A stretch of 64,000 nucleotides of DNA. Origin: HXMU1420-2 sp034670145. Its GTDB lineage: Bacteria > Pseudomonadota > Alphaproteobacteria > Rhodobacterales > Rhodobacteraceae. Shown here in pieces: positions 1-8,951 of the stretch. A program made the position numbers and the translations under genes. How positions within the stretch are numbered: the first letter of the stretch is position 1; each line of letters opens with the position of its first letter. Under the pieces are notes generated by a model. The model was given only the letters and a program-made list of their open reading frames with translations. It did no database searches and was not told the origin of the DNA. The stretch is from positions 288,467-352,466 of the forward strand of contig JAXMOA010000003.1 of NCBI GenBank assembly GCA_034670145.1, read 5' to 3'.

Positions 1-585
1 GTTGAGCGGACATGTCCGACCTGTTCCGGATTGGGGCAGATCATTGAGAACCCATGTGGGTCCTGTCGTGGGCAAGGACGGATTGAGCGGGATCGTTCCT
101 TGAACGTCAATATCCCGGCGGGTGTTGAAACCGGGACCCGCATTCGGCTGGCCGGTGAAGGCGAAGCGGGGATGCGCGGTGGCCCTCCGGGCGATCTGTA
201 CATCTTTGTGGATGTTGCGAAGCACGATATCTTCGATCGTGACAGCGTGAACATCTATTGTCGTGTGCCGGTCAGTATGGCCAAGGCCGCAATGGGCGGT
301 TCGATCGAAGTACCAACCATTGATGGCGGGCGCGGCCGTATTCAGATCCCGGCCGGTAGCCAATCAGGACGTCAGATGCGTCTGCGTGGCAAGGGAATGC
401 CCGCGCTGCGTGGCGGCGGTGTAGGCGACATGTTCATTGAACTGGCCGTTGAAACACCCGTAAACCTGACCGCGCGGCAAAAAGAATTGCTGAAGGAATT
501 CGAGGAGTTGGGGGAAGATAACAACCCCGAGACCAAATCGTTCTTCTCTTCGGTCAAATCCTTTTGGGATGGCATCAAGGGCTAG
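1..585 (+). CDS. dnaJ: Chaperone DnaJ, C-terminal part (5' end outside window)
   Basis: Hsp40 co-chaperone that delivers substrates to DnaK and stimulates its ATPase. The reading frame is open from base 1, giving 194 residues. The last two of the four zinc-binding CxxCxGxG repeats are visible (CPTCSGLG at residues 5-12, CGSCRGQG at 19-26), followed by the two beta-sandwich substrate-binding domains (for example PAGVETGTRIRL and GDLYIFVDV) and a short acidic C-terminus. The J domain, G/F linker and first two zinc repeats lie upstream of the window, so the product is truncated by the window edge and not by mutation. The gene ends just before a GC-rich hairpin. Family assignment is secure. Confidence 0.96.
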   Translation, partial: VERTCPTCSGLGQIIENPCGSCRGQGRIERDRSLNVNIPAGVETGTRIRLAGEGEAGMRGGPPGDLYIFVDVAKHDIFDRDSVNIYCRVPVSMAKAAMGGSIEVPTIDGGRGRIQIPAGSQSGRQMRLRGKGMPALRGGGVGDMFIELAVETPVNLTARQKELLKEFEELGEDNNPETKSFFSSVKSFWDGIKG

Positions 586-592
586 GCCCCTC

Positions 593-616
593 TCTGCGCC
601 CGAGCCTGGGCGCAGA
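593..616 (+). terminator. GC-rich hairpin after dnaJ
   Basis: A perfect 9-bp inverted repeat (TCTGCGCCC / GGGCGCAGA, arms 593-601 and 608-616, 6-nt loop) starts 8 nt after the dnaJ stop. No T-run follows, so it may stabilise the 3' end rather than act alone as an intrinsic terminator. Confidence 0.55.
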
Positions 617-705
617 CCACATCGCAGGCGGCGGAAATCAATATTTCGACCTGCGCAGGGCGCGCGTTAACCTCCTGTTCACCGTAGTGAGCGCATCCTG
701 CGGGC

Positions 706-1461
706 ATGTCACAGAATGCCTTTGAGGATGCCCCCTCGCTCTTTGAAACAGATGAAGCGCCGGTTGTTCCGATTCCGGCCGGGCGCGCTCCGTCTTATAT
801 TGCAGATCATCGTAAACGCCTGAGGGCACGGTTCATGCAAGGGGGCGCAGATGCGGTGCCTGACTATGAGCTGTTGGAATTGGTTCTGTTCCGCTCGATC
901 CCAAGGCGGGATGTGAAACCTTTGGCGCGCGCGCTTTTGGAGCGGTTCGGGGATTTCAACCGCGTGCTTTCTGCGCCGTCAGCGCGGTTGTCGGATGTCG
1001 AAGGCGTTGGCCCTGCGGTGATCACAGACCTCAAGATCGTCGAAGCGGCCGCTCATCGGCTTGCACGGGCCAAGGTATTGCAAAAGCATGTGATTTCCAG
1101 CTGGGACGCGGTGCTGGATTATTGCCGGACCGCGATGGCCCACCGTGAAACCGAACAGTTTCGTGTGCTGTATCTGGACCGGAAAAACACGTTGATCGCG
1201 GATGAGGCGCAGGCGCAGGGCACGGTGGATCATGTCCCGGTTTACCCACGCGAGATTGCCAAGCGGGCGCTGGAACTGAACGCCTCGGCCTTGATACTGG
1301 TGCACAATCATCCATCCGGGGACCCGACCCCCTCACAGAGCGACATAGACATGACAGAGCGGATAGAGGCGGCCTGCACCGCCTTGAATCTGACGTTGCA
1401 CGATCACCTGATCATCGGAAAGTCGGCCGAGCTCAGTTTCCGCTCGGAAGGCTATTTGTGA
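706..1461 (+). CDS. radC: RadC family protein (JAMM/MPN domain, UPF0758)
   Basis: 251-residue RadC-type protein. The N-terminal half carries a helix-hairpin-helix-like segment (about residues 95-110, VEGVGPAVI). The C-terminal half is a JAB/MPN domain with the full metalloprotease-like zinc signature HxHx7SxxD (HNHPSGDPTPSQSD, about residues 203-216). The family was once linked to recombination repair, but that role was withdrawn; the biochemical function remains unclear, with a DNA-processing or deubiquitinase-like hydrolase fold. ATG start after a short intergenic gap; same strand as dnaJ and the NUDIX gene but separately spaced. Length is normal for the family. Confidence 0.93.
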   Translation: MSQNAFEDAPSLFETDEAPVVPIPAGRAPSYIADHRKRLRARFMQGGADAVPDYELLELVLFRSIPRRDVKPLARALLERFGDFNRVLSAPSARLSDVEGVGPAVITDLKIVEAAAHRLARAKVLQKHVISSWDAVLDYCRTAMAHRETEQFRVLYLDRKNTLIADEAQAQGTVDHVPVYPREIAKRALELNASALILVHNHPSGDPTPSQSDIDMTERIEAACTALNLTLHDHLIIGKSAELSFRSEGYL

Positions 1462-1550
1462 CCCGGACCAAAGTCGGTTTGCGGCCAGGGCCCATGGCGC
1501 GATAGAGTGGCCCCAAACAAGGGCCTGAGCCCTGTCGCCGGAGGTTCAGC

Positions 1551-2186
1551 GTGCAGTCATTTGTCCATAGCCCATTGCTGCGAGAGCAGATCCAGAATCG
1601 CCTGGACCGTTTCGATGCGATCGAAGTGGATCCGACGGATCTGCGCCGGGCCGCGGTGGCAATTGTCATCGCCCGTCACCCCGAGAGCGACCAGGCGAGT
1701 ATTCTGGTCACCCTGCGCCCCAGAAAGCTGAACCGCCACGGTGGTCAATACGCCCTGCCCGGCGGGCGGCTGGACGATGGTGAGGGCGAGGATCAGGCCG
1801 CTTTGCGCGAACTGCATGAAGAGTTGGGCCTGAAGCTGGACGAGGCGGCCATTCTGGGGCGGTTGGATCATTTCAAAACACATTCGGGGTTTCGGATGGC
1901 CCCGGTTGTCGTCTGGGCCGAAGCCCCTGCTCTTTTGCGTCCTGATCCGTCAGAGGTGGAGGAAACGTTCCATTTGCCTTTTGAGGAATTGAACAGCCCC
2001 GATATTCCGAAGCTGATTGAGAGCGACAAGGGCGAAGCGCCTGTTTTATATGCCTATTTTCCGACACTGGGGCATTTTATGTATGCGCCAACAGCCGCCA
2101 TTTTGTACCAGTTTCGCGAAATCGCGCTGCGCGGCGTCACCACCCGTGCAGCACATTTTGGTCACCCCACCTTTGCCTGGCGCTGA
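1551..2186 (+). CDS. NUDIX hydrolase, CoA pyrophosphatase-like (NudL type)
   Basis: 211-residue NUDIX enzyme. The Nudix box GX5EX7REUXEEXGU is intact (GRLDDGE at its start, RELHEELGL at its end, about residues 70-92). Just before it is the UPF0035/NuCoA-type motif (LVTLRPRKLNRHGGQYALPGG) that marks coenzyme A diphosphatases, which cleave CoA and acyl-CoA to 3',5'-ADP and phosphopantetheine. The start is GTG at 1551, supported by CCGGAGG about 7 nt upstream. In many Rhodobacterales a CCA-adding enzyme follows such a gene; here tspO does. The NUDIX family is certain; CoA specificity is inferred from the motif. Confidence 0.88.
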   Translation: MQSFVHSPLLREQIQNRLDRFDAIEVDPTDLRRAAVAIVIARHPESDQASILVTLRPRKLNRHGGQYALPGGRLDDGEGEDQAALRELHEELGLKLDEAAILGRLDHFKTHSGFRMAPVVVWAEAPALLRPDPSEVEETFHLPFEELNSPDIPKLIESDKGEAPVLYAYFPTLGHFMYAPTAAILYQFREIALRGVTTRAAHFGHPTFAWR

Positions 2187-2280
2187 GTCCGCTCCATTTA
2201 GATAGGTATGCAGTCAAATCCGCGCCCCTGACCGGGCATATCGGATCTGCCTGCGCAGATTGACCACTGGAAACGACAAC

Positions 2281-2733
2281 ATGACCAAATATCTGACCCT
2301 GGCTTTGTTCCTGATCGTTGTAATGGGCGGAGGCAGCACAATTGGAATTCTGACAGCGCCAGGAGATTGGTACGCTGGACTGATCAAGCCGAGCTTTAAT
2401 CCCCCGAACTGGATTTTTGCACCGGTCTGGACCGCGCTCTATGCCTTGATCGCCTGGGCGGGGTGGCGCACCTGGCAGCAGGACCGAGGGGACGGCAGGA
2501 TGCGGCTTTGGCTGGCACAGCTGGTATTGAATTTCCTTTGGTCGCCCGCCTTTTTTGGGCTGCAACAGGTCGCTGTGGCGCTGGTTGTTATTTTGATGAT
2601 GTTGGCCACCATCCTGCTTTTCATCACAAAGAGCTGGAATGTAGACCGGTTGGCGGCGATGGCGTTTCTGCCATATGCGCTTTGGGTCGGCTTTGCATCG
2701 CTGTTGAACGCCGCGATCCTGATCCTGAATTAG
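2281..2733 (+). CDS. tspO: TspO/MBR family tryptophan-rich sensory protein
   Basis: 150-residue integral membrane protein of the TspO/peripheral benzodiazepine receptor family, with five predicted hydrophobic helices. Hallmarks are KPSFNPPNW in the first loop, FAPVWT (usual WxPVWT), the tryptophan-rich second helix and NFLWSPAFFG. In Rhodobacter, outer-membrane TspO binds porphyrins and modulates tetrapyrrole and photosynthesis gene expression; TspO homologues also act in stress responses. The ATG at 2281 is preferred over an upstream TTG at 2260 because it sits directly before the first helix. Its 3' end is convergent with gyrB across a strong hairpin. Confidence 0.92.
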   Translation: MTKYLTLALFLIVVMGGGSTIGILTAPGDWYAGLIKPSFNPPNWIFAPVWTALYALIAWAGWRTWQQDRGDGRMRLWLAQLVLNFLWSPAFFGLQQVAVALVVILMMLATILLFITKSWNVDRLAAMAFLPYALWVGFASLLNAAILILN

Positions 2734-2754
2734 GCACCATCAGGCCGCTTTGAG

Positions 2755-2784
2755 AGGGACGCCCAAGTTGCCTCGGGCGTCCCT
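2755..2784. terminator. Bidirectional terminator between tspO and gyrB
   Basis: Perfect 10-bp stem AGGGACGCCC / GGGCGTCCCT (2755-2764 and 2775-2784) with a 10-nt loop, placed between the convergent tspO and gyrB stop codons. No long T-run is seen on either side, but position and stability fit a shared terminator. Confidence 0.72.
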
Positions 2785-2791
2785 TGGGACA

Positions 2792-5209
2792 TCAGAAATC
2801 CAGATTTTCGACGTTCAACGCGTTCTGCTGGATAAAGGCGCGACGTGGTTCCACGACGTCGCCCATAAGCTTGGTAAAGAGATCGTCGGCCTCGACCACA
2901 TCATCAACCTTGACCTGCAACAGGGTGCGCGCATCAGGATCAAGCGTGGTTTCCCACAGCTGATCCGGGTTCATCTCGCCCAAGCCCTTGTAGCGTTGCA
3001 GGGTCAAACCCTTTTCGCCCTCTTCCAGAATCGCGGCCAACAGGCCCAGCGGTCCATAGATCAAAGTGCTGCGGTCCTTGCGCACCAGCTCTGCCGGCGT
3101 GCCATAGATTTCCTGCAGGCTTTCGGTGAATGTGCCGGACCGGCGTGCCTCGCCCGAGCGCAGCATGGGACCATCCAACGTGCGGACCTCTTCGACGCCG
3201 CGCAGAATTCGGGCCAGACGGATGCCTTTGTCCTGCGTGATCCGGCCCAGCCAGCCCCGCTCGTATTCGACGGCAATCAGGTCAAGCCGGGCTGCCACAC
3301 GATCTGCCGTGCCTTGCAGGTCCGCATCAACCGCTCCGGGGACAAAGGCCCCGGCAATGGCGGCCTGTTCCAGAATGTTGCGCGGGTAGTGCGTGGGGAA
3401 GGCATCCAGCACGCGCCGGAGCTGGCGGGCCTCGTGCACCACACGCATCAGGTCGGCGCCGATGATCTCCTCGCCCGTCCCCAGTCGCAGCGCGGCACCT
3501 TCGGTCCCTTGCTCGATCAGGTAGTCGTCCAGCGCCGCCTGATCCTTCAGATACACCTCGGATTTGCCGCGCGCGACTTTGTACAGAGGGGGCTGTGCGA
3601 TGTAGAGATATCCGCCTTCGATCAATTTGGGCATTTGACGATAAAAGAAGGTCAACAGCAGGGTTCGGATATGCGCGCCATCCACGTCGGCGTCTGTCAT
3701 GATAACGATCTTATGATAGCGCAGTTTGTCGATGTTGAATTCATCGCGCCCGATGCCGGTGCCCAAAGCCATCACCAGATTACCAATTTCCTGGCTGGAC
3801 AGCATCCGGTCGAACCGGGCCCGCTCCACGTTCAGGATCTTGCCGCGCAAGGGCAGGACGGCCTGTGTCATCCGGTCTCGTCCGGTCTGGGCGGATCCGC
3901 CGGCCGAGTTCCCCTCGACCAGGAAGACTTCGGATTTGGCCGGGTCTTTCTCCGAGCAATCCTTGAGCTTACCCGCCAGGTAATTCACGTCCATCGCGGT
4001 TTTGCGCCGGGTCAGTTCGCGGGCCTTTCGCGCGGCTTCGCGGGCGACAGCGGCTTCGACAATCTTGCCGACAATGATTTTCGCCTCATTCGGGTTCTCT
4101 TCGAACCACTCGGCCAGTTTTTCGTTCATCAGGCCTTCGACGGCGGGTCGAACCTCGGAGCTGACCAGTTTGTCCTTGGTTTGGCTGGAAAACTTGGGGT
4201 CCGGCACTTTGACCGAGAGGACGGCTGTTAACCCTTCCCGGGCGTCGTCGCCTGTAAAACTGATCTTTTCCTTCTTGGCGATGCCGCTGGTCTGGGCATA
4301 GCTGTTGATGGTCCGTGTCAGCGCACCGCGAAAGCCCGCCAGATGAGCGCCGCCGTCCCGCTGGGGGATATTGTTGGTAAAGGGCAGCACCGTTTCGTGA
4401 TAGCTGTCATTCCACCACATGGCGATTTCCACGCCGATCCCGTCGCGTTCGCCGGTCATGAAAACCGGTTCGCTCATCACTGCGGATTTTGAGCGATCCA
4501 GGTAGCGAACAAATTCGCGCACGCCGCCTTCGTAAAACAGCTCGCTATGCAGGGGTTCGGCGGGGCGTTCGTCCTTGAGGATGATGCGGACGCCCGAATT
4601 GAGGAAAGCCAGTTCGCGCAAGCGCCGTTCCAGCACCTCGAATGAGTATTCCAGGTTGGAGAAAGTCTCGGTCGAGGCAAGGAAGCGGACCTCGGTACCG
4701 GTTCGGCCATCAGCATCGCCGACCACGCGCAGATGTTCGACCGTGTCGCCATCTTCGAAGCGGGCGTAATGTTCTTTGCCGTCGCGGAACACGCGCAGTT
4801 CCAGCCAGACGGACAGGGCGTTCACAACCGAGACGCCAACCCCGTGCAGACCGCCCGAGACCTTGTAGGAATTGGAGTCGAATTTACCACCGGCGTGCAG
4901 CTGGGTCATGATGACCTCGGCGGCAGAAACGCCTTCTTCTTCGTGAATCCCGACCGGAATTCCGCGTCCGTTGTCCGTTACGGAAACGCTGTTATCGGCG
5001 TGGATTGTTACGGTGACGGCATCGGCATGACCGGCCAGTGCCTCGTCAATTCCGTTGTCGACGACCTCATACACCATATGGTGCAGGCCAGACCCATCGT
5101 CGGTATCGCCGATGTACATTCCAGGGCGTTTTCGGACCGCTTCCAAGCCTTTGAGAACTTTGATAGAATCCGCGCCATATTCTTCTGGCTCTGGTGTGGT
5201 TTCGGACAT
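2792..5209 (-). CDS. gyrB: DNA gyrase subunit B
   Basis: 805-residue ATPase subunit of DNA gyrase, which with GyrA introduces negative supercoils. GHKL ATPase motifs are clear: VVDNGIDEAL (residues about 49-58), DNGRGIP (79-85) and GGLHGVGVSVVN (119-130). The TOPRIM domain has EGNSAGGSA (about 432-440) and DADVDGAH (about 506-513), and the C-terminus ends in the typical ENLDF. Length is normal for alphaproteobacteria. It is last in the minus-strand order dnaA-dnaN-recF-gyrB but has its own good promoter and a 265-bp gap from recF, so it is probably transcribed independently. Confidence 0.98.
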   Translation of the reverse strand: MSETTPEPEEYGADSIKVLKGLEAVRKRPGMYIGDTDDGSGLHHMVYEVVDNGIDEALAGHADAVTVTIHADNSVSVTDNGRGIPVGIHEEEGVSAAEVIMTQLHAGGKFDSNSYKVSGGLHGVGVSVVNALSVWLELRVFRDGKEHYARFEDGDTVEHLRVVGDADGRTGTEVRFLASTETFSNLEYSFEVLERRLRELAFLNSGVRIILKDERPAEPLHSELFYEGGVREFVRYLDRSKSAVMSEPVFMTGERDGIGVEIAMWWNDSYHETVLPFTNNIPQRDGGAHLAGFRGALTRTINSYAQTSGIAKKEKISFTGDDAREGLTAVLSVKVPDPKFSSQTKDKLVSSEVRPAVEGLMNEKLAEWFEENPNEAKIIVGKIVEAAVAREAARKARELTRRKTAMDVNYLAGKLKDCSEKDPAKSEVFLVEGNSAGGSAQTGRDRMTQAVLPLRGKILNVERARFDRMLSSQEIGNLVMALGTGIGRDEFNIDKLRYHKIVIMTDADVDGAHIRTLLLTFFYRQMPKLIEGGYLYIAQPPLYKVARGKSEVYLKDQAALDDYLIEQGTEGAALRLGTGEEIIGADLMRVVHEARQLRRVLDAFPTHYPRNILEQAAIAGAFVPGAVDADLQGTADRVAARLDLIAVEYERGWLGRITQDKGIRLARILRGVEEVRTLDGPMLRSGEARRSGTFTESLQEIYGTPAELVRKDRSTLIYGPLGLLAAILEEGEKGLTLQRYKGLGEMNPDQLWETTLDPDARTLLQVKVDDVVEADDLFTKLMGDVVEPRRAFIQQNALNVENLDF

Positions 5210-5236
5210 TAAAATCGCCTTTGTTCTTTTGACCGG

Positions 5237-5265
5237 ATAATACTAGATATTGAGGGGATTGTCAC
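5237..5265 (-). promoter_or_regulatory. Predicted sigma-70 promoter of gyrB
   Basis: On the minus strand a -35 box GTGACA (5260-5265) and a -10 box TATTAT (5237-5242) are separated by exactly 17 nt. Each matches consensus at five of six positions. The -10 lies about 28 nt before the gyrB ATG, which is preceded by a ribosome-binding sequence AAAGGCG. Confidence 0.62.
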
Positions 5266-5474
5266 GCGATCCCACAGGTTTTCCCTCAGGCTTCAACGGT
5301 TTTTCCGGGCAGGTTTTTCAGGCAGTTTTCCCGGCGCTGATCTGCCCAGGCCGGACCCTGGCGGACCGATCAGCCTGGGCAACGAAATCGGTTGGGATCC
5401 AGCATCGGAAAATGGGTTTGGGCCGCGCACCACCCGTGCGGTGGCGCGGCAGCGGGCCAATGGCTGAGGGGCCG

Positions 5475-6578
5475 TCAGGGCGCGCCCACCTCGGATCCCG
5501 TTTCGTTTTCTGTCACGATCAGCCCGGTGGCCCGGTCACCCAATTCAGCGAATAGTTCAGGGCCCGTGCCGGTCATCCAGGCCTGAGCGCCGAGGGCGCA
5601 GATTTCGTCAAACAGCGCCGCACGGCGGTAGGCATCCAGATGTGCGGCGATTTCATCGAGCAACAGGATCGGCGCTGCTCCGTTTCGGGCGGCCAGCGCG
5701 CGGGCATTGGACAGGATGAGCGAGACCAGCAGCGCCTTTTGCTCGCCGGTGGAACAATCCCGCGCGGGCACACCTTTGGCGGCATAGACCCCGTACAGAT
5801 CCGTGCGATGCGGGCCGACCAACGCGCGTCCGGCTGCCATGTCCCGAAAGCGGCTTTCGGCCAGAGCATCGCGCAGATCAGCCTCGGTTTCCGGCATCTC
5901 GCCTTCGGTTTGTTGCAGTTCAAGCTGGGCGGCGGGAAAAGCGGTTTCTGCCTGTTCCTGGGCGGCGCGCACCTCGGACAAAGCCGTCAGGCGGCCCTGA
6001 TGCAGCCGATGACCCGCCGCGGCCATCTGGGACTCGAGCGCCAGAAACCAGGAGGCATCGCGGACCTGATCCTTGATCAAGCGATTGCGGTCACGCATGG
6101 CCTTTTCATAGGCCAACGCAGAATCCGCATGCCCCGCGTCAAAGCTGAGCGCCATGCGATCCAGAAACCGGCGTCTGCCGTCCGAACCCTCGATCCAGAG
6201 CCGGTCCATCGACGGCAACAGCCAGAGCACCTGTGCGATCCGGCCCAACGCAATCTGGCTGGCGGATTTTTCATCAATCCGCACCTGCCGGGCCGCGCCG
6301 TTTTCCGAAACGGTTTCGATTTCATGCACGCGATCAGGCGCTTGGAGCAGAGCGCGGATGCGCCATCCCGGGGCGTCCGGCCGGCGGGTCATCTCGGCCG
6401 CGCTGGTGCGGCGAAAGCCCCGACCGGGCGACAACAGAGAGATCGCTTCGAGGATGTTGGTTTTGCCGGCCCCGTTGCGCCCCCAGATCGCCACCGGGCG
6501 CGCATCAACTTCGATTTGCGCACGCCGATAGGACCGCATGTTCAACAGGGTCAAGGAAGTGAGGTGCAGCCCCGGCAT
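5475..6578 (-). CDS. recF: DNA replication and repair protein RecF
   Basis: 367-residue SMC-like ATPase that loads RecA at gaps together with RecO and RecR. Visible motifs are Walker A GRNGAGKT (about residues 33-40), the ABC signature region STGEQKALLVS and Walker B PILLLDEIAAHLD near the C-terminus. Length is typical. It lies 63 nt downstream of dnaN on the same strand and is probably co-transcribed with it. A 265-bp spacer with its own promoter separates it from gyrB. Confidence 0.96.
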   Translation of the reverse strand: MPGLHLTSLTLLNMRSYRRAQIEVDARPVAIWGRNGAGKTNILEAISLLSPGRGFRRTSAAEMTRRPDAPGWRIRALLQAPDRVHEIETVSENGAARQVRIDEKSASQIALGRIAQVLWLLPSMDRLWIEGSDGRRRFLDRMALSFDAGHADSALAYEKAMRDRNRLIKDQVRDASWFLALESQMAAAGHRLHQGRLTALSEVRAAQEQAETAFPAAQLELQQTEGEMPETEADLRDALAESRFRDMAAGRALVGPHRTDLYGVYAAKGVPARDCSTGEQKALLVSLILSNARALAARNGAAPILLLDEIAAHLDAYRRAALFDEICALGAQAWMTGTGPELFAELGDRATGLIVTENETGSEVGAP

Positions 6579-6641
6579 CTTAGAAGTGCCAACGGCTTTC
6601 GCGTTGGCTCAGGCGCACTTTTTGCAATCGTGCGGCGCTGG

Positions 6642-7760
6642 TCACACGCGCATCGGCATGACGACATAGAGCGCGCTTTGATCGTTGCCTTCGCGCATCA
6701 ACGTCGGGTCGGCCGAAGAATTGAACAGGAAAACGGCGTTTTCGCGGTCCACCTGGCTGGCAATTTCCAGCAGGTATTTGGCGTTGAACCCAATTTCAAT
6801 CCGTTCGTCCCCATAGGCAACGGCCAGCTCCTCTTCGGCGGCGCCGCTGTCAGGTGCGTTGACCGACAGGATCAGCCGGTCTTCCTCCAACTGCAATTTG
6901 ACGGCGCGCGACCGTTCCGAGGACACCGTGGCAACCCGATCCACCGCTTGGGCAAATTCACCTGCGTCCACTTCCAGCCGTTTGGTGTTGGCCTGTGGGA
7001 TAACGCGTGTGTAATCCGGGAAGGTGCCGTCGATCACCTTGGATGTCAGGGTGATTTCCGGTGTGGCAAAGCGAATCTTGGTTTCGGACACGGACACCGC
7101 GATTTGTGCGTCGTCGTCGTCCAGCAGTTTGCGCAATTCGCCTACGGTTTTGCGCGGTACGATCACGCCAGGCATGTTGCCGGCATCCGCAGGCAGATCC
7201 GCGTCAATCCGCGCCAGGCGGTGCCCGTCAGTCGCGACACAGCGCAGGACCTGGCCGCCGTCCGCATCAGACACATGCATGTAGACGCCGTTGAGGTAGT
7301 AGCGGGTTTCCTCGGTCGAGATCGCAAATTTCGATTTGTCGAACAGGCGGCGCAAAACCGGAGCAGCGGCCGAAAAATTGGCTTCGTATTCAGAGGTGGC
7401 CATCACCGGGAAATCTTCGCGCGGCAATGTCGCCAGCGAAAAGTTTGAGCGTCCGGCCTCTACCGTCAGGCGACCTGCGGCGACATCTGCGGTCAGTGTT
7501 ACCAGCGCCCCGTCGGGCAGCTTGCGTACAATTTCGTGCAATGTGGTGGCGGCCACTGTGGTGGCGCCGGCACGTTCAACCATGGCCGCCGCGCGGTCGA
7601 CCACTTCGATATCCAGATCAGTTGCGCGGAACTGGACGGTGTTGCCCTCGGCCTCGATCAGCACATTCGCCAGAATTGGGATCGTATTGCGCCGCTCTAC
7701 AACCGACTGCGCCTGCGATACCGCTTTGAGAAGCGCGCCGCGTTCAATGCTCAGCTTCAT
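6642..7760 (-). CDS. dnaN: DNA polymerase III beta subunit (sliding clamp)
   Basis: 372-residue ring-forming clamp that tethers DNA polymerase III to DNA and recruits repair proteins. The three clamp domains are complete, beginning MKLSIERGALLKAVSQAQ and ending MLPMRV-like (VVMPMRV). The ATG at 7760 is chosen because GGAGGGACA lies just upstream and homologues start MKxxIER; the frame stays open for 69 further upstream codons that look like leader. In most bacteria dnaN directly follows dnaA; here an inverted gene (7957-8838) sits between them, so dnaN must have its own promoter in 7761-7956. Confidence 0.97.
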   Translation of the reverse strand: MKLSIERGALLKAVSQAQSVVERRNTIPILANVLIEAEGNTVQFRATDLDIEVVDRAAAMVERAGATTVAATTLHEIVRKLPDGALVTLTADVAAGRLTVEAGRSNFSLATLPREDFPVMATSEYEANFSAAAPVLRRLFDKSKFAISTEETRYYLNGVYMHVSDADGGQVLRCVATDGHRLARIDADLPADAGNMPGVIVPRKTVGELRKLLDDDDAQIAVSVSETKIRFATPEITLTSKVIDGTFPDYTRVIPQANTKRLEVDAGEFAQAVDRVATVSSERSRAVKLQLEEDRLILSVNAPDSGAAEEELAVAYGDERIEIGFNAKYLLEIASQVDRENAVFLFNSSADPTLMREGNDQSALYVVMPMRV

Positions 7761-7956
7761 TCCGAATTGTCCCTCCGTCCACACCGGGAGTGGCAACCTA
7801 TCGCCATGGTTCCTCGGCACAAGTAATTTATTTGATATGTCCGATGCTTTGGCGGGGCCGTCAAGCGCCGGAGCGAATCGGTCAGAAAAAGCTGGCGCGG
7901 CGTTGATTTGCGCCAACATATTGCACAAAATTCCGGGATAATACGGGAGAATTGGT

Positions 7957-8838
7957 ATGCCAGTCACAGTCGCAGCGGCAAAACAGGCCGCTGAGCAGTA
8001 TCGCGAAGAGGGTTATGCCGTCTTGCGTCAGGTCTTGGATGGCCAGGCATTGATGCAGTTGCAGGCCGAAACGGCCCGGATTTATCAGGAGGGGCTGACC
8101 CATCACGCCACGTGGCGGCACGGGAATCTGGCGTTCGAAATCCTGCCAGAGGCGGATTTTGGGAAGCGATATGTGATTCAGGCCTATTGGATGGCATGGA
8201 TTTCCGACTATTTCGAACAGTTCCGCCGGTCAGAGGCCTATCGCGTGGTGCTGGAACCGTTTCTGGGCCGTAACATCCGTCAGGTGGCGCAACAGATTCA
8301 CTGGAAGCCGCCGGGATCGCAGATGAACGGCTATCGCTTTCATCAAGATCTGCGGTTTCGCGGGACGCCAGAGGCCTACCGCGACATTGTCAGCGCGACA
8401 GTGAATGTGGGTTTGGCGATTGACCCGTCGACCCGGGAAAACGGGTGTTTGCAGGTTGTGCCGAAATCCCACACAGACGGGTATCTGGGCCTGTCCGATG
8501 ACAGTGAAGAAGGGCAGATCATGAAAGGTCTGACCGCCAATGAGGAACTGAAAGCCGTCGGTTTGAACCCGGATGACATCGTCTGGCTAGAACAGGCACC
8601 CGGCGATATGGCGCTGTGGAGTTTGCTGACCGTGCACGGGTCGTTGCCCAATGCGTCGCAACAGGATCGGGCGTTTTCCATTTCCAGCTACGTCCGCGCC
8701 GAAAGCACGGAACGGGGGGAATGGGCCTTTCGCGAAGGAGAATCGATTCCGCTGGGGCCAAAGCCGCGCTTGTGCAAATACGAAGCGCTGCATGAACGGC
8801 CTGAACCCCACTATGTAGAGGATAAATGGTACCACTAA
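7957..8838 (+). CDS. Phytanoyl-CoA dioxygenase (PhyH) family protein
   Basis: 293-residue Fe(II)/2-oxoglutarate-dependent dioxygenase. The iron facial triad is readable: HQD (about residues 129-131, in YRFHQDLRF) and a distal His in LTVHGSLPNAS (about residue 227). ENGCLQVVPKSH is the usual PhyH core motif. Substrate is unknown; relatives hydroxylate acyl chains, ectoine or halogenated and small polar metabolites. ATG at 7957 follows GGGAG. It is transcribed rightward, divergent from dnaN and convergent with dnaA, so it interrupts the dnaA-dnaN pair. Cytoplasmic, no signal peptide. Family is secure, role is not. Confidence 0.9.
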   Translation: MPVTVAAAKQAAEQYREEGYAVLRQVLDGQALMQLQAETARIYQEGLTHHATWRHGNLAFEILPEADFGKRYVIQAYWMAWISDYFEQFRRSEAYRVVLEPFLGRNIRQVAQQIHWKPPGSQMNGYRFHQDLRFRGTPEAYRDIVSATVNVGLAIDPSTRENGCLQVVPKSHTDGYLGLSDDSEEGQIMKGLTANEELKAVGLNPDDIVWLEQAPGDMALWSLLTVHGSLPNASQQDRAFSISSYVRAESTERGEWAFREGESIPLGPKPRLCKYEALHERPEPHYVEDKWYH

Positions 8839-8951
8839 GAGGCCACCGCTTTGGTCGGGGCACTCTTGGTGATGTCCTGGATTGAATCAGGTGGCACGAG
8901 GAGTTGCGCGGCACGGCAATGCAGGCAACCTCTCTCCTGTCCTGATGCGCC

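Noticed and set aside
9..20. Palindrome CGGACATGTCCG, similar to the half-sites after ubiB
   Set aside because: Lies inside the dnaJ zinc-finger coding sequence and is explained by Arg-Thr-Cys-Pro codons.
2750..4231. Long open frame antisense to gyrB
   Set aside because: Mirror frame of a high-G+C gene; no family motifs, and gyrB is certain on the other strand.
5250..5555. Possible small gene between gyrB and recF
   Set aside because: No ribosome-binding site, overlaps the recF 3' end and lies across the gyrB promoter.
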